DNA from: Luteimonas endophytica
GTDB lineage: Bacteria; Pseudomonadota; Gammaproteobacteria; Xanthomonadales; Xanthomonadaceae
Length of the DNA: 64,000 bases
Direction of reading: 5' to 3'
NCBI RefSeq assembly: GCF_029887875.1
Contig: NZ_JARXRM010000043.1
Location: forward strand, 58,211-122,210
The notes under the pieces were generated by a model. The model saw only the letters and a program-made list of their open reading frames with translations, was not told the origin of the DNA and searched no databases. This document shows positions 40,853-52,187 of the stretch, piece by piece. The translations under genes and the position numbers were made by a program. Position 1 is the first letter of the stretch. The number at the start of each line of letters is the position of its first letter.

Positions 40853-42019
40853 ATGAAAGCACTCACCTGGCAAGGCACCCACGACGTGCGCGTGGAAGAA
40901 GTCCCCGATCCGGTCTTGCAGGAGGAAGACGACATCCTGCTGCGGGTCACCGCCACCGCGATCTGCGGCTCCGACCTGCACCTGTACCGCGGCAAGATCC
41001 CCGGCATGAACGATGGCGACATCCTCGGCCACGAGTTCATGGGGGTGGTCGAGGAGGCCGGCGCCGGCGTGACCCGGATCAGGCGCGGCGACCGCGTGGT
41101 GATCCCCTTCGTGATCGCCTGCGGACAGTGCTTCCACTGCCAGCTGGCCGAGTACTCGGCCTGCGAGACCACCAACACGGGCGCTGGCGCGGCGATGAAC
41201 CGCAAGGGCATGAAGCCCCCGGCGGCGCTGTTCGGCTACAGCGCGCTCTACGGCGGCGTGCCCGGCGGCCAGGCGGAGTACGTGCGCGTGCCGAAGGCCA
41301 ACGTGGGCCCGATCGCGGTGCCCGATGCACTGCCCGACGATCAGGTCCTGTTCCTCTCCGACATCCTGCCGACTGGCTACCAGGCGGCGGTCGACGCCGG
41401 CGTCGGCGAGGGCTCGACGGTCGCGATCTTCGGCGCCGGCCCGGTGGGGCTGATGGCGGCGGCCTGCTGCCGGATGCTCGGTGCGTCGACCATCTACATG
41501 GTCGACCACCACCCGTATCGGCTGGAATTCGCGCGCCGGACCTACGGCGCGGTGCCGATCGACTTCGACGAGAACGACGATCCGGCCCAGACGATCGTCG
41601 AGCAGACCCGCGGGCGCGGGGTCGACGCCAGCATCGACGCGGTGGGGTTCGAGGCCAAGGGCAGCGCGGTGGAAACGGTGATGACCAACCTCAAGCTCGA
41701 GGGCAGCAGTGGCAAGGCGCTGCGCCAGTGCATCGCCGCCACCCGGCGCTGCGGCACGGTGAGCGTGCCCGGGGTGTACGCCGGCTTCATCCATGCCTTC
41801 ATGTTCGGCGACGCCTTCGACAAGGGCCTGACCTTCAAGATGGGCCAGACCCACGTGCAGAAGTACATGCCGGAACTGCTCGAGCACATCGGCGAGGGCC
41901 GCCTGGATCCTGCGGTCATCATCAGCCATCGCATGAAGCTCGCCGAGGCCGCCGAGGGCTACCGCATCTTCGACCAGAAGGAGCAGGACTGCCGCAAGGT
42001 GGTGCTGACCCCGGACTGA
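40853..42019 (+). CDS. Zinc-dependent alcohol dehydrogenase (formaldehyde dehydrogenase-like)
   Basis: A 388-residue medium-chain dehydrogenase. The catalytic zinc ligands are in ICGSDLHLY and GHEFMG; the structural zinc cysteine cluster begins ACGQCFHC. The Rossmann loop is [13 protein letters not shown] longer C-terminal region and [12 protein letters not shown] place it near the glutathione-independent formaldehyde/threonine-type dehydrogenase group; the substrate is not determined. No clear Shine-Dalgarno before the ATG. Confidence 0.9.
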   Translation: MKALTWQGTHDVRVEEVPDPVLQEEDDILLRVTATAICGSDLHLYRGKIPGMNDGDILGHEFMGVVEEAGAGVTRIRRGDRVVIPFVIACGQCFHCQLAEYSACETTNTGAGAAMNRKGMKPPAALFGYSALYGGVPGGQAEYVRVPKANVGPIAVPDALPDDQVLFLSDILPTGYQAAVDAGVGEGSTVAIFGAGPVGLMAAACCRMLGASTIYMVDHHPYRLEFARRTYGAVPIDFDENDDPAQTIVEQTRGRGVDASIDAVGFEAKGSAVETVMTNLKLEGSSGKALRQCIAATRRCGTVSVPGVYAGFIHAFMFGDAFDKGLTFKMGQTHVQKYMPELLEHIGEGRLDPAVIISHRMKLAEAAEGYRIFDQKEQDCRKVVLTPD

Positions 42020-42042
42020 CGCCGGGGCGCACGGGCGGCCGC

Positions 42043-42678
42043 TCAGCCGGGCTGGCCGTCCTGGTGCCAGGTCTTGCCGAACGCCTCGCGCTGCTGGAAG
42101 CGCCGGGCCCAGGCCGCGACGTTGGCATGGCCGTCGAGCTGCACCCCGCAGTAGCTGCTGTAGATCACCACGCTGGCGACGATCAGGTCGGCCAGCGAGA
42201 ATTCCCCGCCGAGCAGCCAGTGGCGACCGGCCAGGCGTGCGTCCAGGATCGCCAGCATCGCGTCCAGTTCGCCGCGGCAGTGCTCGGCCATCGGCGCGTG
42301 GCGCACCGCCGGGTCGACGCGGTCGCTCTGCGCCAGGTTGAGGCGCTGCACCGCGCCGCCGTAGGTCACGTAGGCCCAGGTGGTCCAGGACAGCGCCTGC
42401 AGGCGATCCGGCGTGCCGGCGGCGGGCCACAGGCCGCGTTCGACGCCGTAGGTCTCGCCCAGCCACTGCATGATCGCCACCGCCTCGAACAGCGGGGTGC
42501 CGTCCACCACCAGGGTGGGGACCACGCCGTTCGGATTGATGGCGAGATAGTCGGACTGCTTCTGGTCGCCGGCGGACAGGTCGAGCATCACCAGCTCGTG
42601 CGGAACGCCGAGCTCGGCGACGGCGTGGACCACGGGGGTGGCGCTGGACATGGGGGCTGCATACAGGGTCAGGGACAT
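42043..42678 (-). CDS. Glutathione S-transferase family protein
   Basis: A 211-residue cytosolic GST. The thioredoxin-like N-domain contains the active-site Ser region in YAAPMSSATP and the cis-Pro motif GVVPTLVVDG, then LFEAVAIMQWL. The all-helical C-domain has LLGGEFSLADLIVAS with the conserved N-capping Asp. The ATG at 42678 has AAGGAG upstream. It is divergent from a WYL regulator 119 nt away, which may control it (inference). Confidence 0.92.
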   Translation of the reverse strand: MSLTLYAAPMSSATPVVHAVAELGVPHELVMLDLSAGDQKQSDYLAINPNGVVPTLVVDGTPLFEAVAIMQWLGETYGVERGLWPAAGTPDRLQALSWTTWAYVTYGGAVQRLNLAQSDRVDPAVRHAPMAEHCRGELDAMLAILDARLAGRHWLLGGEFSLADLIVASVVIYSSYCGVQLDGHANVAAWARRFQQREAFGKTWHQDGQPG

Positions 42679-42797
42679 GCTTCGGCTCCTTCTGGGTTGG
42701 CTGGAATCCGGCCCGGCGCGAGTGCCTGCGGCCCGTGCAATCAGGCTACGTGGCATCGAGGACAGCTTTCGTCCTCGATCTGCTGCATCATGGCGCC

Positions 42798-43793
42798 ATG
42801 CTCGAAACCTCGGCCCGCCTGCTGCGCCTGCTCTCCTTGCTGCAGGCGCGGCGCTTCTGGAGCGGTCCTGCGCTGGCGGAACGGCTGGGGGTGACGCCGC
42901 GCACGGTGCGCCGCGATGCCGACAAGCTGCGCAGCCTCGGCTACCCGGTGCGTTCTAGCGGCGGGGTCGCCGGCGGCTATCAGCTGGGGGCCGGCAGCAC
43001 CCTGCCGCCGCTGCTGCTCGAAGACGACGAGGCCCTGGCGGTGGCGCTGGGCTTGCGCATGGCCACCACCGGCAGCGTGGCGGGCATGGAGGAGAGCGCG
43101 GTCGGGGCGCTCACCAAGCTGGAGCAGGTGCTGCCTGCACGCCTGCGGCGGCGGGTGCGCGCACTGCATTCGGCGGTGGCGCCGCTGGCGATGGGCGGTC
43201 CGCTGGTGCAGCCGGAGGTGCTGACCATGCTGGGTGGCGCCTGCCGCGGGGAGCAACGGGTCGAGTTCCGCTATCGCGACCACCAGGGCAGGGCGAGCGC
43301 GCGCGAGGTGGAGCCGCAGGGGCTGGTCTGCGCGTCCGGGCGCTGGTACCTGGTCGGCTGGGACCTGCAGCGACAGGACTGGCGCACCTTCCGGGTCGAC
43401 CGGATCGACCCGCGGATCGCCACCGGCCAGCGCTTCCTGCCGCGGCCGGTCCCCGGCGGCGACCTGGCCGCCTACGTGTCGAGGAATATCGCGTCGGCGC
43501 CGTACCCGATGCGCGCGCGCGTGGTGCTGCATGCGCCGCATGCGCGGATGACGGCTGCGATTCCGCCGCTGGTGGCGCGGCTGGAACCGCTCGACGACGG
43601 CCGCTGCCTGCTCGAGGCGGGTGCGCAGTCGCCGGAAACCCTGACGTATCACCTGGCGATGCTCGGGGTCGAGTTCGAGGTGCTGGAACCGCCGGAACTG
43701 ATGGCTCACGTGGCCGCGATGGCCGGGCGGCTGACGCGCGCGGCGCGCGCGCAGGCCATCCCGGAGCGGGCGCCAGCGGCAGCGAAGCGCTAG
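42798..43793 (+). CDS. WYL-domain transcriptional regulator (YafY/DeoR-like)
   Basis: A 331-residue regulator. The N-terminal winged helix-turn-helix (about 1-60) contains ALAERLGVTPRTVRRDADKLR; the WYL domain (about 140-225) shows GLVCASGRWYLVGWDLQ. WYL proteins sense small ligands, often nucleic-acid breakdown products, and many act near their own gene. Divergent from the GST gene, its most likely target. Confidence 0.9.
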   Translation: MLETSARLLRLLSLLQARRFWSGPALAERLGVTPRTVRRDADKLRSLGYPVRSSGGVAGGYQLGAGSTLPPLLLEDDEALAVALGLRMATTGSVAGMEESAVGALTKLEQVLPARLRRRVRALHSAVAPLAMGGPLVQPEVLTMLGGACRGEQRVEFRYRDHQGRASAREVEPQGLVCASGRWYLVGWDLQRQDWRTFRVDRIDPRIATGQRFLPRPVPGGDLAAYVSRNIASAPYPMRARVVLHAPHARMTAAIPPLVARLEPLDDGRCLLEAGAQSPETLTYHLAMLGVEFEVLEPPELMAHVAAMAGRLTRAARAQAIPERAPAAAKR

Positions 43794-43830
43794 CGGCGAG
43801 GCGCGCCGCGGCCGGAGCGGTCGTGGCGGC

Positions 43831-44889
43831 TTGCGCGTTCTTCACGACGCGACGCCTAGCGTCTGTCGAAGATCCGCAGGAGCGCGCGCCATTTCCAGTC
43901 CAGCCCTGTCCCCGGCAGTCCCCCGCGCCGACGCCCGTTCGGACGCCGCCGCGCTCGCGGCCGCCGCGCGCCGCGCCCTGGCGGCGCCGGAGCTGCCGCT
44001 ACCGGGCAGTGGCCGCACCCTGCAGCGCTGGCGCGCGCTGGCCGCGATCGCCGCCACCGACCTGTGTCTGGTGAAGGTGATGGAAGCTCATTACGACGCG
44101 GTCGCGATCCTCGCCGAGCTCGGTGGGTCGGCGCCGCCAGCCGGTGAACTGCTGGCGGTCTGGGCGGCCGAGCCGCCCGATGCCCGGCTCGGATTCGAGG
44201 CCGGCGAAGACGGGCGCGGCACCCTGTCCGGCGAAAAGGCCTGGTGCTCGGGCGCGGACCTGGTCGATGCCGCGCTGGTCACCGCGCACTGCGGCGGGCG
44301 GCGCTGCCTGGTACGCGTGGACCTGCGCCAGCGCGGCATCGTCCACGATCCCGCCGCCTGGCAGGCGGTCGGCATGGGCCGGGTGACGAGCGGCCGGGTG
44401 CGCTTCGAGTCGGTTCCGGCGCGGATGCTCGGTGCGCCGGGCGACTATCTTTCGCGCCCCGGTTTCTGGCACGGCGGCGCCGGGATCGCGGCGTGCTGGT
44501 ACGGCGGCGCGGCGGCGATCGGCCAGACCCTGCGGACCCATCCGAAGATCGCCGGCGACGCGCACGCCGCCGCGCACCTGGGCGCGGTGGACATGGCGCT
44601 GGGCGGCGCGGCGGCGCTGCTGCGCGAACTCGCCGCACGCATCGATGCCGAGCCCGCGCTCGCGCACGCTGAGGACACGATCCGGGCGCGCTCGGTGGTG
44701 GAGCGCGCCTGCGGTGCGGTCGTCGACCGGGTCGGGCGCGCGCTCGGCCCCGCGCCCCTGTGCGGCGACCGCACCCATGCCCTGCGCTGCGCCGACCTGG
44801 CCACGTTCGTCCGCCAGAGCCATGCCGAACACGACTGGGCGGCGCTGGGGCGCGCGGCAGCGGAGCGGGATGGCGCATGGACGCTGTAG
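43831..44889 (+). CDS. Acyl-CoA dehydrogenase-like protein, first gene of a four-gene cluster
   Basis: Up to 352 residues, a short member of the acyl-CoA dehydrogenase fold (canonical about 380). Recognised by RLGFEAGEDGRGTLSGEKAWCSGAD-type beta-domain sequence, the central GGAGIAACWYGGAAAIGQ helix and the C-terminal CADLATFVRQSHAEHDWAAL. Flavin-dependent acyl oxidation is likely, but the catalytic base was not identified. The start is unclear: the coordinate given is a TTG with a distant GGAG, while an in-frame ATT at 43891 has AGGAG 8 nt upstream; no ATG is available. It overlaps the PIG-L gene by 13 nt. Confidence 0.8.
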   Translation: MRVLHDATPSVCRRSAGARAISSPALSPAVPRADARSDAAALAAAARRALAAPELPLPGSGRTLQRWRALAAIAATDLCLVKVMEAHYDAVAILAELGGSAPPAGELLAVWAAEPPDARLGFEAGEDGRGTLSGEKAWCSGADLVDAALVTAHCGGRRCLVRVDLRQRGIVHDPAAWQAVGMGRVTSGRVRFESVPARMLGAPGDYLSRPGFWHGGAGIAACWYGGAAAIGQTLRTHPKIAGDAHAAAHLGAVDMALGGAAALLRELAARIDAEPALAHAEDTIRARSVVERACGAVVDRVGRALGPAPLCGDRTHALRCADLATFVRQSHAEHDWAALGRAAAERDGAWTL

Positions 44890-45641
44890 CGCGTCCGCGG
44901 ATCCACGGCCGCGGCACCAGCGAGTCCGCATGGCGGCGCTCGCCTTGGCTGGCAGCGCTTCGCCGGGAAGGCGCAGACGACTGGCTGTCCGGTGCGAGCC
45001 GGCTGGTGGTGGTGTCGCCGCATCCAGACGACGAGGCGCTCGGCTGCGGCGGCCTGATCGCGCATGCGCGCGCGGCATCGATCGAGGTCTCGATCGTGGC
45101 GGCGACCGACGGCGAAGCCTGCTACCCGGGCGACCCGCGCTGGTCGCCGGCGCGCCTGCGGCGGGTGCGCCGCGCCGAACTCGCGCGCGCCGCCGCGGCG
45201 CTGGGCGTAGGGGCCGGCGACATCCGCCATCTCGATCTCGGCGACGGCCGCCTGGCAGGGCGCGAGGACGCGCTGTGCCGGGCCCTGCTGCCGCTGCTGG
45301 GCCGCGGCGACCGGGTGCTGACCACCTGGTCCGGCGACGGCCACCCGGACCACGAGGCGACCGCCCGCGCGGTGCGCTTCGCGACCGCGCGGTGCGGCGC
45401 GCGGATGGGGGAATTCCCGGTCTGGGCCTGGCACTGGATGGATCCGCACGCCACCCCTGCGTTGCCCCGGCGGCAGGCGCGGCGGCTGCGCCTGTCGGGC
45501 GCGGCACGCCGCGCCAAGGCGGCGGCGCTCGCGTGCTTCGCCTCGCAGACCGGAACCGGCGAGCTGCGGACCGCCGAACCTGTCCTGCCGCCGCATGTGC
45601 TCGCCCGTTTCGCTCGATCCTTCGAGGTGGTGCTCGGGTGA
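44877..45641 (+). CDS. PIG-L family deacetylase
   Basis: A 254-residue zinc-dependent N-deacetylase of the PIG-L/LmbE family, which removes acetyl groups from GlcNAc-type sugars. The zinc/catalytic motif VSPHPDDEALGCG is at about residues 47-58 (H49, D51, D52) and the second His motif is GDGHPDHEAT. The first 35 residues form an Arg-rich extension. The ATG lies inside the end of the upstream gene. The downstream methyltransferase overlaps by GTGA. Substrate unknown; context suggests an amino-sugar or glycolipid. Confidence 0.9.
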   Translation: MDAVARPRIHGRGTSESAWRRSPWLAALRREGADDWLSGASRLVVVSPHPDDEALGCGGLIAHARAASIEVSIVAATDGEACYPGDPRWSPARLRRVRRAELARAAAALGVGAGDIRHLDLGDGRLAGREDALCRALLPLLGRGDRVLTTWSGDGHPDHEATARAVRFATARCGARMGEFPVWAWHWMDPHATPALPRRQARRLRLSGAARRAKAAALACFASQTGTGELRTAEPVLPPHVLARFARSFEVVLG

Positions 45642-46234
45642 GCACGCCCCAGCCCTATTTCGAGGCGCTCCACGCCCACGACGACCCCTGGGGCTATCGC
45701 AGTCGCTGGTACGAGGCGCGCAAGCGCGCGCTGCTGCTGGCGAGCCTCCCGCGAGAGCGGTTCGCGCGGGGCTGGGAGCTCGGCTGCGCCAATGGCGAAC
45801 TGACCGCGGCGCTGGCGCCGCGTTGCGCGACGCTGCTCGCCACCGACCTGAGCGCGCGCGCGGTGGCGGCCGCACGCGTGCGCACCGGCGCGCTGCCCCA
45901 GGTCGAGGTGCGCCAGGCCGCGCACCCGAGGCAGTGGCCGGCCGGGCGTTTCGATCTGATCGTGTTCGGCGAGGTCGGGTACTACCTCGACGCGGAGGCG
46001 CTCGACCTCACCGTCGCCCGGTTGCGCGACAGCCTCGACCACGACGGTGTGCTGATCGCCTGCCACTGGCTGGCGCCGTTCGATGCCGCGCCGCTGGATG
46101 GCCGCAGCGTGCACGCGCGCATCGCGCGCGGATTCGACCGCGCGGCCTCGTTCGGCTACGAGGACGGCGACGTGCTGCTCGAGGGCTGGAGCGTGGCGCC
46201 TGGCTCGGTGGCCCAGCGCGAGGGGCTGCGGTGA
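45638..46234 (+). CDS. NodS-like SAM-dependent methyltransferase
   Basis: A 198-residue class I methyltransferase. The N-terminus YFEALHAHDDPWGYRSRWYE, motif I ELGCANGELTAAL and ATDLSARAVAAAR match the NodS family; NodS N-methylates the deacetylated glucosamine of Nod factors in rhizobia. The start is a GTG in a GTGA overlap with the PIG-L gene, so deacetylase and methyltransferase are translationally coupled, mirroring the NodB-then-NodS order of reactions. Confidence 0.88.
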   Translation: MSTPQPYFEALHAHDDPWGYRSRWYEARKRALLLASLPRERFARGWELGCANGELTAALAPRCATLLATDLSARAVAAARVRTGALPQVEVRQAAHPRQWPAGRFDLIVFGEVGYYLDAEALDLTVARLRDSLDHDGVLIACHWLAPFDAAPLDGRSVHARIARGFDRAASFGYEDGDVLLEGWSVAPGSVAQREGLR

Positions 46235-46929
46235 TCGGGGCGATCGTGCCGGTCCACGACGAGGAAGCGCACCTCGACGCGTGCCTGGCCGCGGTGCGGC
46301 GCGCGGCGGCGCACCCGGCGCTCGGCGGCGAGCCGGTGCGGATCGTGGTGGCGTTGGACCGCTGCAGCGACGGCAGCGCGGCGATCGCGGCGCGCCATGG
46401 CGCCCATGCGGTGGTGCCCGAGCGCGGCAACGTCGGCCGCGCCCGGGGTGCCGCCGCGGCCGCGGCGATCGCGCTCGGGGCGCGCTGGATAGCGTCCACG
46501 GACGCCGATTCGGTGGTGCCGCCCGACTGGCTGCACCGCCAGCTCGGTTTCGCCTGCGATGCGTTCTGCGGGGTGGTGGAGGTGCGCGACTGGGGCGGCT
46601 ATGCCGATGGCGTGGCCGACGCGTTCGGACGCGCCCAGCTGCGTTGCGACGACCACCCCCATGTGCATGGCGCCAACCTGGGGGTGCGTGCCGACCTGTA
46701 CCTGCGCTGCGGGGGCTTTCCCCCGCTACCGGCGCACGAGGACGTGGCGTTGGTGGATGCGCTGGCGCGCCAGGGTGCGCGCATCGCCCGTCGCGCCACC
46801 CCGGCGGTGGCGACCAGCGCGCGCCGGCTGGCGCGCGCCGCGGGCGGATTCGCGGCCTACCTCGGAGCGCTCGAACGGCGGGTGTGCGGGGCCGCTGGCG
46901 GGCCGCTGGCGGCCGGCGCCAGGTCCTAG
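46231..46929 (+). CDS. Family 2 glycosyltransferase
   Basis: A 232-residue GT-A fold glycosyltransferase. It begins IGAIVPVHDEEAHLD, has the metal-binding DxD-type STDADS near residue 90 and the acceptor/catalytic region GANLGVRADLYLRCGGF with HEDVAL (the ED motif) near 168. No transmembrane segment. The start is a GTG overlapping the methyltransferase stop. Last gene of the cluster; convergent with gcvP after 55 nt. Confidence 0.9.
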   Translation: MIGAIVPVHDEEAHLDACLAAVRRAAAHPALGGEPVRIVVALDRCSDGSAAIAARHGAHAVVPERGNVGRARGAAAAAAIALGARWIASTDADSVVPPDWLHRQLGFACDAFCGVVEVRDWGGYADGVADAFGRAQLRCDDHPHVHGANLGVRADLYLRCGGFPPLPAHEDVALVDALARQGARIARRATPAVATSARRLARAAGGFAAYLGALERRVCGAAGGPLAAGARS

Positions 46930-46984
46930 CGCCTCCGGATTGGCGGGCGCGGCCGAAGTCGGAAACGTCCCCTCCGCTGCGTCC

Positions 46985-49870
<2,886 letters not shown>

Positions 49871-49920
49871 GGTTCGGACTCTGGCGGGCGCGGAAGGGCC
49901 GCGTGCGGCTGCACGCAGGA

Positions 49921-50110
49921 CGCCCCTCTGTCCTTTTGCCTGAGAGTTCGGGACGGGCTTCGAGCCCCTCCCATGCACCTTCGGCGCCGGATTCGACCGG
50001 TCTCTCCAGAGTTGTCCCCGCCGGCGGTACGTGGGCCTGAGCGATTACGGGCGTTGCGCCTTCGGCAGCGGGCGCCCGGTGGGCGGGGCCCGCTTCTCCC
50101 GTCGGGGGGT
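49921..50110 (-). promoter_or_regulatory. Tandem glycine riboswitch upstream of gcvP
   Basis: On the minus strand two aptamers lie in series. The upstream one (about 50110-50020) has the core GCCGAAGGCGCAA (50066-50054) and CGCTCAGGCCCACGTACCG. The downstream one (about 50014-49921) has CTGGAGAGACCGG, the core GCCGAAGGTGCAT (49985-49973) and CTCTCAGGCAAAAGGACAG. A hairpin GCGTGC-AGCC-GCACGC at 49914-49899 may belong to the expression platform. The double-aptamer layout is the classic glycine riboswitch. Confidence 0.92.
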
Positions 50111-50122
50111 GTAGCGGGGACG

Positions 50123-50128
50123 ATTATA
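50123..50128 (-). promoter_or_regulatory. -10 element of the gcvP transcript
   Basis: Perfect TATAAT on the minus strand, about 15 nt before the first aptamer of the riboswitch. The -35 region is GC-rich and poor. Confidence 0.6.
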
Positions 50129-50212
50129 GGCGTTCCGGCGCCCGCCGCGCCGGCTCTCCCGCCCCCGTGTTCAGCGGCTGCCCCGCAACCGAAAAACGAG
50201 GGGCGTACCCGG

Positions 50213-50326
50213 GGAGGAGCGTGGCATGCACGCGCAAGCCCGCGCGGCCACCCATGCCCGGACTCATCGCCATCTCGCCCGGAGCCACCCGCGGCCTTGG
50301 CGGCCATGGACCGCTTTCGCGGGCGG
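50213..50326 (+). repeat. Dispersed intergenic repeat, copy C
   Basis: The 394-nt gap between the gcvP promoter and the next gene contains GGAGCGTGGCATGCACGCGC (half-element 2) and CCCGCGGCCTTGGCGGCCAT followed by GGACCGCTTTCGCGG (half-element 1). Nothing coding is supported in the gap; long open frames there reflect GC bias. Confidence 0.6.
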
Positions 50327-50522
50327 CTCGATTCTCGGCGAACGGCGCCGCCGCGTCTTGCATGCACGGCCGGCGAACCGTGTCCACGGCGTTCGCGCCC
50401 GCCTGGTCGCGCTTCGGCGCCGCATCCGGGGCATTGGTCGGCTGCCGGTGGTGCGGTATCGGCAGGCATGCGAGGCTGCGGCCATCGCGACTGAAGCAGA
50501 GGCTGTGGACTTGAAAGGACGG

Positions 50523-51851
50523 ATGCGTTCGGCGGGATCATGGCTGGGCGCCCTCGCGCTCGCAGGCGCGCTGCTGGCCGCGCAGGCGCTGGCCTCGGAC
50601 CCGCCGCTGCAGTGCGAAGTGGGCAGCTACCGGCTGGACAACGGCGAGATGCTCGACATCGGCCCCGGCGCCGGGGGCCAGCTGCGGTGGCGCACCACGG
50701 ACGGCCGCACCGGCGCGCTCGCGCCGCAGGACGATGGCACCTGGACCAGCACCCTGGGGTGGACGGAGCGGCCGGACGGACACCGCGTGTCGTTCAGCGA
50801 TTGCGAGCGCGGCGGCGTCCGTTTCGACAAGACGGCCGGGCACCGGGTACCGCTGGAGCACATCGACACCCGCTTCCGGGGCAGCGGCGTCGCCCTCGCC
50901 GGACGGCTGACACTACCGCCCGGCGAGGACACGGTGCCGCTGGTGGTACTGGTGCATGGCGCCGAGCGCGACTCGGCACTGCAGCGCTATTCCCTGCAGC
51001 GCGAATTCGCCAGCGCCGGCATCGGCGTGTTCGCCTACGACAAGCGCGGCACCGGTGCCTCGGAGGGTCGCTACACGCAGGACTACCTGACCCTGGCGAT
51101 CGACGCCATCCACGCGATGCGCGAGGCGCGGCGCCTGGCCGGGGCGCGCGCCGGGCGCGTCGGCTACCAGGGCGGCAGCCAGGGCGGCTGGGTGGCGCCG
51201 CTGGCGGCGCGCATCGAACCGGTGGACTTCGTCATCGTCAGCTTCGGCCTGGCGGTCTCGCCGCTCGAGGAGGACCGCGAGGCGATCGCCTTCGACATGC
51301 AACGCGGCGGCTTCGGCCCCGAGGCCACAGCCGGCGCCATGGAGGTCGCCGACGCCACCGCGCGGGTGATCGAGAGTGGGTTCACCGAAGGTTTCGAGCA
51401 GCTGGAAGCGGCGAAGGCGAAATACGGCGAGGAATCCTGGTACCCGGCGGTGCGCGGCAACTTCACCTGGTACCTGCTCGGCAACGACGAAGCCACCGTC
51501 CGCAGGCAAGCCCCGCAGCTGGTGTACGGCATTCCCGCGCAGTACGACCCCATGCCGGTGCTGGAGACGCTGGACGTTCCGCAACTCTGGGCGCTGGGCG
51601 GCCAGGACCGCGATGCGCCGCCCGGCGAGACATTGCACCGGCTGGCACGGCTGCAGCGCGACGGCAAGCCCATTGTCACCGCGCTGTTTCCACACGCCGA
51701 CCACGGGATGTACGAATTCGAGACCGGCGCCGACGGCGAGCGGCTGTCGACCCGCCAGCCTGCGGGCTATTTCCGACTGATGGCGGACTTCATCCTCGGC
51801 CGGCCGCTGCGCTCGCAGTACGGGAATGCGGAGCTCTCGCTGCCGCCGTGA
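50523..51851 (+). CDS. Exported alpha/beta hydrolase
   Basis: A 442-residue serine hydrolase. A signal peptide (about 1-25, ending AQALAS) is followed by a beta-rich N-domain (about 26-120) and an alpha/beta hydrolase core: VLVHGAERDS (oxyanion), YDKRGTGASEG, the nucleophile elbow GYQGGSQGGWVAP, an acid in GGQDRDAP and the final His in HADHGMYEF. The organisation resembles periplasmic peptidase/esterase-type hydrolases; the substrate is unknown. The ATG at 50523 follows GAAAGGA. Confidence 0.88.
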   Translation: MRSAGSWLGALALAGALLAAQALASDPPLQCEVGSYRLDNGEMLDIGPGAGGQLRWRTTDGRTGALAPQDDGTWTSTLGWTERPDGHRVSFSDCERGGVRFDKTAGHRVPLEHIDTRFRGSGVALAGRLTLPPGEDTVPLVVLVHGAERDSALQRYSLQREFASAGIGVFAYDKRGTGASEGRYTQDYLTLAIDAIHAMREARRLAGARAGRVGYQGGSQGGWVAPLAARIEPVDFVIVSFGLAVSPLEEDREAIAFDMQRGGFGPEATAGAMEVADATARVIESGFTEGFEQLEAAKAKYGEESWYPAVRGNFTWYLLGNDEATVRRQAPQLVYGIPAQYDPMPVLETLDVPQLWALGGQDRDAPPGETLHRLARLQRDGKPIVTALFPHADHGMYEFETGADGERLSTRQPAGYFRLMADFILGRPLRSQYGNAELSLPP

Positions 51852-51870
51852 GACGATCCCCCAGGAGCCA

Positions 51871-51960
51871 GGGACGCGAAGGCCGCGAAGGCCGGCGCGG
51901 TCCTGCACGATGCGGGAGGTCGATCGCCGGCGCGCCCCGGCCGAGGCTTTCGCCGCGATG
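51871..51960. repeat. Degenerate copy of the dispersed intergenic repeat
   Basis: Between the hydrolase and the Bcr/CflA pump, GCGAAGGCCGGCGCGGTC and GGCTTTCGCCGCGATGGGCC resemble half-elements 2 and 1 of copies A-D but with more mismatches. The rest of this spacer holds only the small frame at 52065. Confidence 0.4.
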
Positions 51961-52064
51961 GGCCGCTGGGACATGGCGCAGCGCCGGCGGCGGCGGCGCC
52001 CATCCGGCGTCCATGCACCCCAAGGCTTAAACTGCGCCACTCCGGCCCGCACGATGAGTCGCCC

Positions 52065-52187
52065 ATGACCGCACCGCCGCTTCACCTCCTGCGCCGCGAC
52101 CGCGTGGTGGTGCGCGTGCGCCAGGCCGAGCGCATGCGGGCGGTCGAGCCGAAGGGCTCGCCCCGCGCGCCGCGGGCGACGGCGTGA
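52065..52187 (+). CDS. Possible 40-residue upstream peptide coupled to the Bcr/CflA pump
   Basis: A short frame starting MTAPPLHLLRRDRVVVRVRQ, Arg-rich and basic, whose stop overlaps the GTG start of the transporter (GTGA). It could be a leader peptide controlling the pump, the remnant of a longer gene, or chance in a 70% GC sequence. There is no good Shine-Dalgarno. Reported mainly because of the exact overlap. Confidence 0.3.
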   Translation: MTAPPLHLLRRDRVVVRVRQAERMRAVEPKGSPRAPRATA

